Assembly: GCA_003255065.1 (NCBI GenBank)
Contig: QAOA01007568.1
Span: forward strand, 124,001-188,000
Source: Cercis canadensis
Taxonomy: Eukaryota > Streptophyta > Magnoliopsida > Fabales > Fabaceae
Direction of reading: 5' to 3'
Length of the DNA stretch: 64,000 nt
Position 1 is the stretch's first letter; each line of letters opens with the position of its first letter. A program made the translations under genes and the position numbers. Below the pieces are notes generated by a model that saw nothing but the letters and a program-made list of their open reading frames with translations, was not told the DNA's origin and did no database searches. Positions 24,636 to 39,200 of the stretch are shown one piece after another.

Positions 24636-25794
24636 TGTCCACTGTGATTCGTCTTTCCAACACTGCTTGCTGCTGCTACAGACACCTCGCTCTTGAAGAA
24701 TATTTTTTTTTCCTTTCTTTTTTGGCGCTTTTTCGGGTGTTTTTTAGGGCACCCGAGACTTCACACAGACAAAAACGAAGTTTCCGCGCACAAATGACTG
24801 GACTTTCTGGCCCATAGATCCCACATGAAATGTTACTAGAAGAGCCAATTTAGCCCAACTCTATAATCTCCAAAAATTATGGGAATTAACCCCAAAAAGC
24901 AAAAAAAAAAAAAACATGACCTTAGGCCAAAAATCCCCATGGTCCACATAATTATTACTAAATAATCACATATGACGTAATTATATTTTTATTAAATAAT
25001 TTGTAATTGAGTGATATAAAATTGTCCTAATTACTTATGAGTTTTCATTTTGAATTTAGAGTTGTAATTAAAAATATTAAAAAAAAATCATCATATTTTT
25101 ATTTCTAAATAATTATATCTATATTTTTTTGTTATTAGATAGATGAAACTAAAATTCTAAGTAGAGTTGTTTAGGGTGAGGTGATTCAAAAATTTAAAAC
25201 TCAGCATTACAGGATATCACGAAAACCAATTTATACTAAGGGTATGTTTGGGAGTTCTTTTGGAGGGGAAAGGAGAGGAGAGGAGAGGAATGAGAGAGTC
25301 CACTCCCTTGTTTGGGAGTTTTAAGTTTGAAAGGGGAAGGAGACCAAGGGTTAAACTTTGACCCTTGCACTCCTTTTTTCATTCACAAATTTNTTAGTTC
25401 CAATAATATTTAATTAGAGAAATAAAATACTCAGTGCTTAATTAATCCTACCAATTTACTTATTTTCCAATGTATGTGAAGAGTAATTTGTTAATTAATT
25501 TTACAAAAAGCTCGTACATAAATCATAATTAATAGACAAAATTATTACTCTTTTATTTATTTAAAATGAAAGTTCATGAAAAATATTTCATAATAAAAGT
25601 ATTTATAGAAAAGGAAAATTTTAAAATTTCTTAAAAAAATATGTTGGGAAATAATACTACACCTTAAATAAAATTAGTTTATACGCAATAGAGAAAAGCT
25701 TTACGCTACGCGTCATGCCTTCATTATCCTCCGTAAGCTAGAATAAATCTTCCCTTTCGTAAGGGCTTACGTCCTGAGTCGGTTGTGTCTCGAC
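24636..25794. promoter_or_regulatory. divergent promoter region between succinyl-CoA ligase and polyubiquitin
   Basis: About 1.16 kb lies between the ligase start codon (minus strand) and the polyubiquitin TATA box (plus strand), so both promoters must be here. It contains the left part of a MITE-like element from 25242. Close to the ubiquitin TATA box is an interrupted palindrome, CGTAAGGGCTTACG, at 25758-25771. No gene is supported. Confidence 0.6.
25242..25400. mobile_element. MITE-like element, AGGGTATGTTTG family, copy 2 (one end seen)
   Basis: AGGGTATGTTTGGGAGTTCT followed by a GGAGAGGAGAGG-type purine tract matches the left end of the element at 1814. I did not find the matching right end, so this copy may be truncated. 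An N sits at 25393. The right boundary is a guess. Confidence 0.4.
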
Positions 25795-25800
25795 TATAAA
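25795..25800 (+). promoter_or_regulatory. polyubiquitin TATA box
   Basis: TATAAA in the context CTATAAATTGAGCCC, about 85 bp upstream of the leader-exon splice donor. Spacing fits a start of transcription near 25825-25835. Confidence 0.75.
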
Positions 25801-25881
25801 TTGAGCCCAAGAACCACCCTTCTTCCTCAGTTATCGTTGTGATTTCTTGAAGCACGCAAGGTCCAATTACAGTTTTCGGAG

Positions 25882-27960
<2,079 letters not shown>

Positions 27961-29078
27961 TTCTGCGATGTTGTCATGGTTATTACTTAGCTTGAACATG
28001 TAGTATTTAGTGTCTGGTTCTGTTGAGGTCTGTGTGAACAAGTTCACCATATTGGGAATAAAGTTTTTAATGAAGTCTTCTATCTGTTTCTAATATAAGT
28101 GGAATGACTATGCTGTTATCTGTGATTCTGCTGGTATAAAATGGTTGATCCTGTGACAAATGATGTTCAGCTGTTACTATTGTTAGGATTCTGAATGTGC
28201 TACTTGACAGACGCCTTTCTGGCGTTTTGTTAATCGCTGGTATTATTGAAATATGATGGAGTAGACGTGAAATGTTAAACTCTATTCTCGTGCAAAAATC
28301 TTGCAACCAGTGAGTAAGATTTATGCTGGGAGATGAAGTAAGATGAAAGGTTTATGTCGGGAGATCAAGTGATAAGATAGAGAGATTGATTTCGTGGAAG
28401 AAACAAATGGCAAGTTTACTAGATAAAGCTAATGTAGATCAGAAACTAATAAATATACTCTGGTATTTAGTTTTTTGAATGCCCGATTGAGAGATAGATT
28501 ATTCATTTTTCAGCCTGCTAATCCAGCCCAATTCCGGGTAGGCATTCGCACATTTGATGAGGCTCAAATTCATAGGGAACATGAACGAACCCTAAAGCGT
28601 GACTTTCCGAGCCTAACTAGCCAACCCTGCTTGCTAATGTGCCTTTGTGAAAGCATAGCCATTTTCTTGCCCATTTTAAGCGAGTTCAGCCCATCAGGCT
28701 AAGTCGATGTGGAACACAAGTAGCAGCGATATAATCGACTAATTCAGCAAAAGAAAAAGAAATAGAGAAAAAAGTGATATAATCGACGAAGAACATAAAT
28801 TCTGAATTCAAAAATTGCACCAAAATTTTCTCATTAACTAAATATGTTGAATCAATCAGCCCTTTACAAGTAATCAGGAAAATGGAAAGAAAAAGAAAAA
28901 GGACAAGACAAATTAGCTTTACTACATGGTATACAATGAAAATTTTAAGATTTCATCATCTGCCTAAATGGGGATCCGGTTTGAGCATTGTGAAAGGCTC
29001 CAGAGAGAAAATTTACGAAGGAACCAAGTTAGCTGAGACATTAGGTTATCATGGCGTGGTGTAGGAATAGGCCTAATA
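27961..29078. other. convergent region between polyubiquitin and PARC6
   Basis: About 1.1 kb containing the 3' untranslated regions of two genes running toward each other. Short open frames in it have no recognisable motifs. I see no other element. Confidence 0.6.
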
Positions 29079-32000
29079 TTATGGTGTTTGTATATCACCT
29101 TCACAGAACTTCCATGATCCATCATCCTGCCTCTTCAGGACATACTTAACTTTGTAGGTGCTGCAATCAAACAATGAGGAAAATGAAGTTAATAAGAAAT
29201 GCTAAAAGGACACAAAAACTGGGGTGTGTCAATATTATCAAATTGTACTTGAAGACATAGAAGAGCAGAAGATAACTAAGAAGTATAGCAACACTGTTTA
29301 GCCAATTGCTTGGTAATCTAGTTTCATGCTAACTAACTTTATCTCACCTATAGTAGTTTGGATTTTTTTGCTGAGAATCATCAACAAGCTCTGCCGCTTC
29401 CTCTAAGTGAGCTTCTATTTCTGCCATTTCTGCTCCATACCCATCTGACAGAATGTCAGCTCGCATAACAGACAATTTTAGCAAAAGAAACCTCCAGTGA
29501 CAAGATCTTTCTTTTGCAGCGTCAGCCAAAGCTTGCCACTGTTAAAGCTAACACGAATTAGTATCATTATCATTTCCTTTCATCCTCATTTTCATTCTTT
29601 CCCATTTCAAACTAAACAAAATAAAACCTTAAAAGTATTCCAAGCTACTCATTGGATGTGTTATTCATCATAACCAAATAAAAAATATACAACATATGAT
29701 AGGCAGTTTTATGTTCAATCATTGAATAATACCAAGTTGAAATAATATTAGATTATGCAAGACAGCATAGAAGGATGTGAAAAAGAAGAGAGAGAAAGAA
29801 AGACAATTAAAATAATAATAATAATAAGACCACTAAATTCACTACCTGAGCCAGCATCGATTCATCAAGGACTTGAGCTAGGCTATGAACTTGATGGCCA
29901 GGCCCCAAGGCTTCAGCTTTAATTGTTTGCCATTGCTTAACAAGGGCTTCTGCTTCTTCCACAGGCATCAGCCGCCTGTAGACATTAATAAGGGAGGATG
30001 ATGAGGTAGAAGCAGCAAGTAAATTATATCGATTTCCAGCATCAGATCGGTTCATAAATTGAATCTTGACCATTGCCAGGAGTTTCTTCAGTCTGTCAGC
30101 AATATCACTTCCTTTGATATAAGCAGGTCCTATATTGTAGTCTGCAGAAGAATCTCCAGTCCAAGCAATGTCACCATTGGATTTTTTGGAAGCCCAATGA
30201 GAACCAGTTCTTGTCTTGCTTAAATTCATTCCCACCAACTTAAAGGTAGCAAACATAATGCAACCTAGTACTGTAAAATACGTTATTCTTCCAAATATGT
30301 GTCCATGAGCAAAGTATTTATCCCAAATTCCATTGTGATGAGTGCCAAGATTCCTTTTCAATTGAACAGGTGACTCGTTAAGATCGCTTCCATTATCACT
30401 TTTGCCAGTTAGCAGTGAACTCTGCAAATCAGTAGGAGCGAGCTGCTTAACAGCAAACCCTAGATGGGCAGAAGCATTCATATATGAGCGAGGTTCCTCA
30501 AAATCCCTTCTTTCTAAGGCACCAGAGGAGGATAGTGGTCTATGACATATAGTAGGCATGGTTTGTGGAGCTCCCTTACTTTTCTTGCTTCCAGAAATTC
30601 TCTTTTCAGCATTAAAGAAATTGACCTGTGGAGATGTACATCAGTATATGCATGAAGAACATTTTATCAAAATAAAAGCTACTACTTATGTGTGCATGCT
30701 GCCTACTATAATTATCTCACCAGAGATGAAGAACACTCTCGTGTATCTGGAAATGAAGCAAGCACAACATCCTTCAGCCACATTTCCTGGTCAAGTTCAA
30801 CAGGAGGTCTGAGATGAGAAATCAGAAACCTTAAAAAAGTTCAACATAAAATGAGGGATAAAATATGGAAGATTGATCTTGAAGCATTATATAGAACTTG
30901 GCTATTATCTTGTGTAAAAACTAACATAAAATATTTTCCTGAAGCCAAATAAAAACAATGTGCTGGCACTCAACATTAGAATTTCTATGTCAGCAAACTG
31001 TTTCAGCATGTGGAATTAAATATATCCTTTCACTGCTGTGGGACTCATTAAGTATGCATTATTCACAAACATACTACCACAAAGGAACCAGACTTTTGAC
31101 AGGCCAGCCCTTGTTTATGCGTGTTACCCTGAAAGGAAAATGAGCTTTGCTCCTCTGGGTAGTAGGCGCTCCTGTGGTTCACAAGAAGGAACCCAATGCA
31201 TACTTAATAGCACAGAATGAACACAAGAAATGCAGCTCATCACTAGAGTCCTCTACTACTAAAAGGGGTGAGAAAGTGGCAAGTCAGGACCTTCACACAC
31301 TACAAAGCTTCCACATTTCAAATAACAAGAACATGAACACATAATAAAACAATTACCAATGAAGGATTTGCAGTAGACACATCAACTATTGCCTTTCCTG
31401 AGAGTGAACTATGATTAGGATTTGAGTTCAGCTCAAGCAGCTTAAGATTTTCAACCGCCTTGGCCTCAGTGCCCTGGAAATTAAGAAAACATTATTGAAG
31501 TATTTCACCACACATATTCCAAGGAGACTAAAGGAAAGGAAGATAAAAGTTATCCCTACTGGAAACCAAGATTATAAATGTTCAAATGTTTAATGAAGCA
31601 GCACCAATGGTTGGAATTAACAAGGAAAAACAAACCTGTCCAAGAAGGAACAAGCACAGAGCTTCCTCAAATTTCAGATCAATGCCCTCTGAAACTATTA
31701 AACATTCGCATATATCTTTTGCTTTATTAATCTGCATAAGAATAGAAGTATTAAACTGAAATCAAGAAAATCTCCATTTGGGTGTGTGCGAAATGAAAAT
31801 TACCAATAGAAGTATCCATACATAAAATAATAGACTATTTATGCATATGTTCATTAAGGTTCAGATAAAATTATTACCAAGTCCTTTTCCTTGGTTGAAA
31901 ACCCAACTGCCATATGAGCTATAAAAGCCCTGTAGAAAGAGTTTGCATCAATTACTACCCTTTGATTCTGTGATTCAAGTGTCTTCTTATTCTTCCGTGT

Positions 32001-34953
32001 TATAGCTAAGTTGTCCCATGGAAGAAGATCAACTATTTCAGTAGCCAGCAACCTACTGAATGCTTGGCTTAAAAAGGAAGGCCAGTCCTGAACTTGGCAT
32101 GAAGTTTCAACATCAAGACCCTGCCTAAGTAATTCACGCAAAGCTGCAATTGCTCTTCGTCGTCGATCAGTATTTTCAGGGGTGTGTGGGATGCCCAATA
32201 GCTCCAAGGTACAAGCAGGAGCAAGCTCCTCAAGAGATTCTTCAATCTAGAAACCATGAACAACAAAGTCTATATAAACTGTAGACAACTGAGACCATAA
32301 CATGCAGTAAAGCACAAGGTTATTGCAAGTTGCTAATTGCACATAGTATCTTCTCTTCAAGTATCTAGCAAAAGTGTCTCTCAGTTAATTTTTCTTCATC
32401 ATCTAAAATACTGATCTTTTTTAGCTATCTGTTTCTTGCTCTTTGCTTCTTGAAATAGAGATCACACTAGATCATGATCCCAAACTATGCTTGAAAATGG
32501 AACATATCAAAACATTTAAATAAGCAGCGCAGTGGTGACCATTATTTTGCTTTGCCTTGAGAATGATATCATCATCCTAATATACTAATCATTTAAAGAC
32601 AAATGACTCCTCATAATAATAAACATATAGATAATGAATTTGAAACATATGATATATTGATACTTTATTAAAATGTAATAATTTTGTAACATATTGAACA
32701 GCAAATTTGACGATAAATATATTAACTTGTATAAGTATACTAAACAGCAGTGTATAAATGTTTCTTACCCGAGACAGCAGATAATCAATTACAGATCTTA
32801 AGTGTATAAACTTACTGTGCAAGTACAACGAAAATCTTTCTTACCTGAGACAGCAGTGTCATTTTTGCAAGAGATGGCTGACTTCTCAGAAGACACTGAG
32901 CACGAGCAAGAGCTTCAAAACCTTGAGACACTTTGTTCTTCTCAAAGCCAATCTTGGCAATTGCACACTTCAAGAAAGCACCTATGATAAGGAAAGGATG
33001 CATAACAAGGCTACTATAAAATGAAGGAGTAATTTCCTGACCTCTTTGTCAACATGTATTACCTCAGCAAGTGCCATAGAAAGAAGCAAATCATGTGAAT
33101 ATGGCTTGGCATCTTGACGCTGAAGACTTGCCCGTCCAATGTCAAGCACAAGCTTTGATTCTCCAACCTGAAAAGAAGTAAATAAACAAGCAGCAGTCAC
33201 AAAACTTCCAGAAAAAGATAGAAAGCTGTTCATGTAGAACATAAAACAAAACATTAAATGGACTAGCTAAAGCACATGGCAAGTGTACCTCTTGAAGAAG
33301 GCATACAGCACCAGGCAGCCAAGACCATGGAATATGAAGAGGAGATTTAGGAGGAATCTTTTCTCTCAGATTACCAGCATATTCTGGCTCAAAAAGAAGC
33401 TTATCCCTTACATCCATTAGAAGATCCTGCAAACCAATAACAATGATAAGAGCAACAAAAATGACATAATAAATTCATCCACATATCTGAAACCAAATCT
33501 GGTAAAAAAATAAAAATCATTACAAGACTTCATTGATTGTCATATTTCTACCTGGCGAGATACAACAACATCCATAGTGTAACCTTCTTCAATTTCTGCA
33601 TTTTTCAAATTCATCACCGCCTTAACAATCTCATCTTTCTCAGCTTTATCAGGAACACCAATAAGCTGCAAGATAATTTGAAGTGAGTAGAATAGTAGAA
33701 ATCTTAAGACAAATGAGGATTGGCATGGATGAGAAAATACAAGGTGGATGATTGAATAGTTTATCAATGTTTTATTTTACACCCTAATTTAAACTTGGGA
33801 GATTCTCATAATTTTCCCTTTACTCACCAGGAGAAGTCTTTAAACGGTCCTGTTTTAATTACAAATGCCGGCAAGTTCTCCAAGATTCCATGCAGACACG
33901 CATGTCAATGCAAGATGACTACCATCCTAATGTGTAAATGCAATAGGTGTTTACAGAAGGTGCAAACGAAGGAAAATCACGAATATAGTTAAGATAATAA
34001 TTAGAGAGTGCCCCATTCCAATGCTAGAAACCAATATTAATTGCAAACATCTTTAATACAGCTTGTTTACTAATATGCATAATGACTCTCACTGTTAGTT
34101 CCAACTATTTAAGTCCACGTCAAGAGATGAGCTAGATACTATATGCTCAAAAATATGTTACTTGACAAACTTACCTTCCGGTTCCAGTTTTCCTAAGCAA
34201 TAGCATTTGATAAATCAGGGATGGCTCAAAATAATAAATATATTTTTTTCATGTGTAAACACCTTTTAGAGCCAAGTATAATCCCTCCATACAATGCTGT
34301 TTTACAGCCAGAAAACAGACTGAACTTGCATCTCTATTCTTACTTGTTGATGGGCCACCATATTATTACAAATTAATTTCTTACTTTTAAATATCCGATT
34401 TAAAGAAGTGTCATTCTCATGCAAAATATACAATTACCACCACCCAGATTTAACAACTCTCTTTTTCCAGCATCTGTATATAAAGCTCCCCCATGTCCCT
34501 GACATTAAGTCACGTAATAGTATTATACCCATCATTTACTCATCATCATCAAGAACAATCCAGCGTAACCATATCCATGTTGTTCCTTCTCCATTCAATT
34601 TTCTCTCCAAACCAAGCAGGCCATTACAGTAAAGCAAAATCAGAAACACAACACCACAGACAAAGATTCATCACCTGGTAGCAAGTTACTGGGATTTCAA
34701 CAGCTGACCTCGTCTGGGCATTTTCAACAATGCGGGTGTCAACGGCACTCAACCTCCTCTTTCCAGCTGGAATATCATTCCTCTTCGCAAGTGACCCAAC
34801 ACAAAACGTAGAATTGCAGAACCCAGGTTTTGTTTCTCCAGAAACACCCACAAACGAGACCTTGTAATCTTCTTTTTGGAAATTGTCACTGTGATTGATT
34901 CGAGAAACACAGTATAAAGAGGGAACGATCAGTGTGGCATTGGCTAATGCCAT
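29079..34953 (-). CDS. PARC6: plastid division protein PARC6/CDP1 (ARC6 homologue)
   Basis: Twelve exons (34675-34953, 33552-33665, 33289-33426, 33063-33167, 32845-32967, 31878-32246, 31636-31731, 31357-31473, 30721-30786, 29846-30625, 29348-29538, 29079-29160) give 819 residues, the length I recall for Arabidopsis PARC6 (At3g19180). It is a plastid inner-envelope protein that places the division ring. Residues 1-80 form a Ser/Lys-rich transit peptide. PVTCYQLIGVPDKAEKDEIV opens the J-like region, then IPWSWLPGAVCLLQE and DWPSFLSQAFSRLLATEIVD. One membrane segment lies near 584-602 (YFTVLGCIMFATFKLVG). The C-terminal IMS (DUF4101) domain runs about 690-819 (EEAEALVKQW, EALGPGHQV, LDESMLAQWQ, EEAAELVDDSQ). 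These sequence details match PARC6 better than ARC6. ATG 34953 is first in frame. Confidence 0.96.
32761..32856 (-). repeat. duplicated splice-donor segment after PARC6 exon 5
   Basis: A 20-bp segment spanning the end of exon 5 and its donor (plus strand TTTCTTACCTGAGACAGCAG, 32837-32856) recurs with one mismatch at 32761-32780, inside the intron, 76 bp further along. The copy keeps an intact GGTAAGAAA donor. Confidence 0.7.
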
Positions 34954-36182
34954 GAGCTCTCATCCCCAAAACCAAAACCCTAATAGTAGCAGAAGAAGTG
35001 AGCTTCAGTGTCGCATTCTCTTGAATTCGAATTCCCAGAAAGACTACATTGGGGGAAAAAGTTGTGAAGAATATTAGGATTCCGATTTGCCATTAAAGCA
35101 GGAACCGTAAAAGCTACTACAAGAAAATAAAAATAAATAAATAAAAGGTAGCATAAGAGAAGAGATTAGCTTATAGAGTAGAAACTGTGTTAAGAAAAAT
35201 GATTTGGTTCGTTAAGTTAATAGAATAGAGTGTTTGGTGGTAATTAAAATCCATTGTTAAGAAAGTGCAGAAGCTAAGATAGAGAAAAATTGATTTGGTT
35301 CGTCAGGGAAAATGCAGGAAAAAAAAAGGAAGAAGGAAAAGAGGACAGTTTAGTTTACGATTTCATAGGGATTTCACTAATAAAAAGAAATTGTCTGATT
35401 TTGAGCTTAAATCACGCCACTTGTACAATATTTGAGCATGAGTTAGTTATCAATAGAATCGTTCCCTCGTAAAAACAGAATCAAAAACAGAAAATGAAAG
35501 ACAAATCAAATAACTTAAAAGAAAGTTCCAATCCTATAATAAATTAACCTTCATAATATGTTATAAATTTTGAGAAAAATTGTTAGGTATTCCATTTAAA
35601 TGGATTTTTTACCATTAAAAATCAAAGACATTGGTTTTCCTTTTTTTAAGATAATTGATTCACATTTCAATCAAAATTTGACCTAATCAAACCCCCAAAA
35701 TTAATATCCTTCATCCAGCACTCAAGTAGATACACCATCTAAAATAAATAAATAAATAAAGTGGCAACCTCCCATACAATGTCACTTTAAGCTCAATGGA
35801 AATAAAATAACCCTGCCTTTGGAATTGTAAGATCCTTTAAAATTTTGGCCATTATTCATAGTCAATATTCATGGGGGTCCTCTAATTATTTTTTTTCCTG
35901 TTAAAGCATTCTTAAAATCAAAGTGATATTTTATATTATGAAATACCAAGGTTTAATGATTAAAGTTGTTAGTGACATTTGTCTTTTTGTTTTCTTTTTA
36001 ATGTTTTTTTTATGGTAACATTGTTTTTAATGTTTAATAAATAAATTTAGATTTTTTTTTTATCTAATGTATTGTATTAACATTTAATCAAAAATAAAAT
36101 TGTTATTGACATATGTTTATTATTGGAATAGATAGATTGTTGGTATAGGGTGTCTTAAACCTAAATACTAAATTACTAATAG
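34954..36182. promoter_or_regulatory. divergent promoter region between PARC6 and RHL1
   Basis: The region of 1.3 kb separates two start codons on opposite strands, so it should hold both promoters. It is AT-rich, with an (AAAT)n run near 35739-35758. No gene is supported. The plus-strand elements close to RHL1 are listed separately. Confidence 0.6.
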
Positions 36183-36228
36183 TATAAAAGAGTAAGAAGC
36201 AGGGAAACGGTTTGTTCTTGTTCCCGCC
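36183..36228 (+). promoter_or_regulatory. RHL1 core promoter: TATA box and E2F-like site
   Basis: TATAAAAG at 36183-36190 is followed by TTCCCGCC at 36221-36228, which fits the plant E2F consensus TTSSCGSS. They lie 70 and 25 bp before the start codon. A two-codon upstream frame (ATG AAT TAG, 36234-36242) sits between the E2F-like site and the main ATG. E2F control would suit a gene used in endoreduplication; this is an inference from one motif. Confidence 0.55.
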
Positions 36229-36252
36229 TTTGGATGAATTAGATCTTTGAGG

Positions 36253-39200
36253 ATGGCGCGTGGGACGAAGAAGCGGGAAGCAAGTGGAAGTGGGGAAGCA
36301 GACCCAGAAGCCGCAGAGCGCAAGAGGCTGAAAACGCTCGCCTTTTCTAATAAGATACTCTCTGAGACTCCAGCAAAGAGCTCCGTTCATCTCAATCCTT
36401 CAAATACAGTGCTTAAGCATCATGGCAAAGACATTCTCAAGAAATCCCAGAGGAAAAACAGGTATCTCTTCTCCTTTCCGGGTCTCATTGCTCCCATCTC
36501 TGGCGGAAAGATCGGTGAACTCAAGAATTTGGGTACAAAAAACCCCATTCTCTACCTCGATTTTCCTCAGGTTTTTCGTATTTCTCTCTCTTTAATGCTC
36601 TCTTAGCCTTCGCTTTATTATTTATTTATCTATCTGTATGTGTTAGTTTTAGGGAATTACTGGAACTGAGTTACGAAAACGAAAATACTGGTGTTTTGCC
36701 TTACCCATATAAGGACGTGAAAAAACAATTTAATTTTGAGTTACTATTTGTGATTGGAAATTTCCAGTATGAATATTTGCCTTGGTTTAACTACCTCTTA
36801 TTTTTAGCTTGATTTTTAAAAAATTGTATGCAAAGGAATATATAATGAAACTATGAACATCTAGTGTGTGTTTAGGTGGCCGTTTGCTCATGACTGAATG
36901 TGGCTGTATGCTTGTTTAGTTGGGATAAATCTTGATGAACGAGGACATAGAAACATGAGAGGAATAAAATTGGAATATTTTTAGATTTTCGAAGCCTAGC
37001 AAGTATGAATGTTTGATTTGGTATGGTGGGTTCTACCTGTATGGTATCTGATGCATTGTATATTCTCTTTCACTTTTCAGGGCCAGATGAAGTTGTTTGG
37101 GACTATTGTATATCCAAAGAACAGATATTTGACTTTACAGTTCTCTAGAGGTGGAAAGAATGTGATGTGCGAGGATTCTTTTGATAATGTGGTTGGTTTT
37201 TCCCCTTCCTAGTATGCATTTTTTTGTTTGTCTGGAAGCTGCAAGTTTGAGGCTAAATTCTTTGGTGGTATAACTGGATTTAATAAAATTGCTTTTTGTT
37301 GGAAGTTTTTAACTGTTGTTCCTTCTTAACTCACTTCTTCTGCACAAACTATAACTCTTGAATCTAAAATGTGAATGATGGACAATTGATGGACAAAGGA
37401 AACTGAGAATTTTCATTTAAATTCAATATGGACAAGGAGCTGCAAATAAGTTAATTATTGCACCTTGTAATCTTTTTGCAACTACTAAGAACAGTTACAT
37501 CATGAGGCATGATTTATATTTGCAATCAATAGGTGCAAGAGGTTACATAATCTCTGATTAGCGGTTTTTCCTTCTTTTATGAGTGAAATAAACTAAAGGG
37601 CATGTGCTTTGAGAATCTATGCTGATGTAGTTTGCCTACAAATTATTAAAATTATTTTCTTGCTTTTGCTCTGTGTTATGTTTGCAATTTTTGTTCCTAT
37701 GTCTATGGTATGCTTAGAGCTACTGTTTTCATTACAGAAACCTTTTCTCCCTTGTAACATATGTATGTCTAGGTTTAACAACAGTTTGCATTCTTTCCTT
37801 TCCTCTTACTCTTGTGACTTGCCATTGATCAAAGACTAACACTATATGGATTTCTTTTCACATCTTCATTTACAAGTTTGTATCTTCTGGATTTGTGCTT
37901 TTGGGCATGAATACCTATAGTCCTTATTGATAATATCTCTTTTTTCGCAGATTGTATTTTCTGATGCATGGTGGATTGGGAGGAAAGAAGATAACCCACA
38001 AGAAGCCAAACTTGAATTTCCTAAGGAATTATATGAGGTTAGTGCTTTTTGTTTTTTCAAATTTGGCATAGTGAGCGAATAAAGTCTCTTTGTGGCCCAA
38101 CTCAGGAATGTGATGTTATTTCAGGGACAACAAGCTGAATATGACTTTAAAGGTGGAGCAGGTGCAACATCTGTTGCTAATCAAAGTGTTTCCAAAACCA
38201 GGATGCAGTGTGCAGAGCAGCAGTCACCAAAAACACCCTGTACGGATGATTTCTCAGACAGTGAAAACAATGCAAAAGATACAAAGGAAGCGGTTCCAGT
38301 TCGACATTCAGAGAGAACTGCAAGAAAAGCATATAAGTATAGCCTTTTCTATACATTATTTTAGTTGGTGTGTGCTGCTTTCTTGACATGAAGTTGTGAA
38401 TAACTTTTGTTTCCAGAAATAGCAAAGCATTATTTGTCATATGCTGAAAGAGTCAGTGGTCTGGTTTGCCTAGAAAATATATTACTCATGTTTATGATGC
38501 ATGAATCTTTTGTTTTGAGTGATTAAACTTTTAAGTGTATGGTCTGGCATGAGTTAAAATTATGCCATCTGAGTTTAGAGGTCCTATTCATTTAGCTTTC
38601 TTATTGGTACAGATTTGCAGAACTTTCTTCTGGTGATGATTCTGCTGAAAGAAGCCCTGATCTTTCCAAACCTGAAGAAAAAGTAGTGGAAGTTAATGCT
38701 GCTGTAAATGGTCATAGTAATGTAAATATCCTTATAGCTGATAGCTAGCAGCTAGCTGTGTTTGGCATTACTTTTTTCTTTAGGGTTTCAATATCTTTGT
38801 TCACCAGTCAGTTTAGAATTTCGTTGATCTTATAAATTCTGTATCTTCTCTTCATCTATATGTTATTTATCCTTAATTCATGGTTACAGAAAGAAAATCC
38901 ATTCTCTGTAGTTGTTGACATTGATAATGATGATGCTGTAGAAGGAACTCAACTTTCAAAGGAGAATAAAGAGTGTACTTCAGGGTCCAAGTCTAAGAAA
39001 GTGTCCCAATTTGCTTCAGCAACAGCATCTAAGGAAGTCTCATCTAGTAAACACGGTTCACTTGTTCAGGCTACTATTTCCACATTATTCAAGAAAGTGG
39101 AAGAAAAGGTAAGCTTTTAAAACCATTAGGATGAAACCAAATGTGAAGTAGCTGTTAAGAAAATTATTAAAATACTTAACCTCCCTTGGTGGTCTTTTTC

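Noticed and set aside
30769-30825. Acceptor TCTCAG near 30810 for PARC6 exon 9
   Set aside because: It puts a stop in frame at once; the acceptor GACCAG at 30787 gives SL/EMWL, which matches the family.
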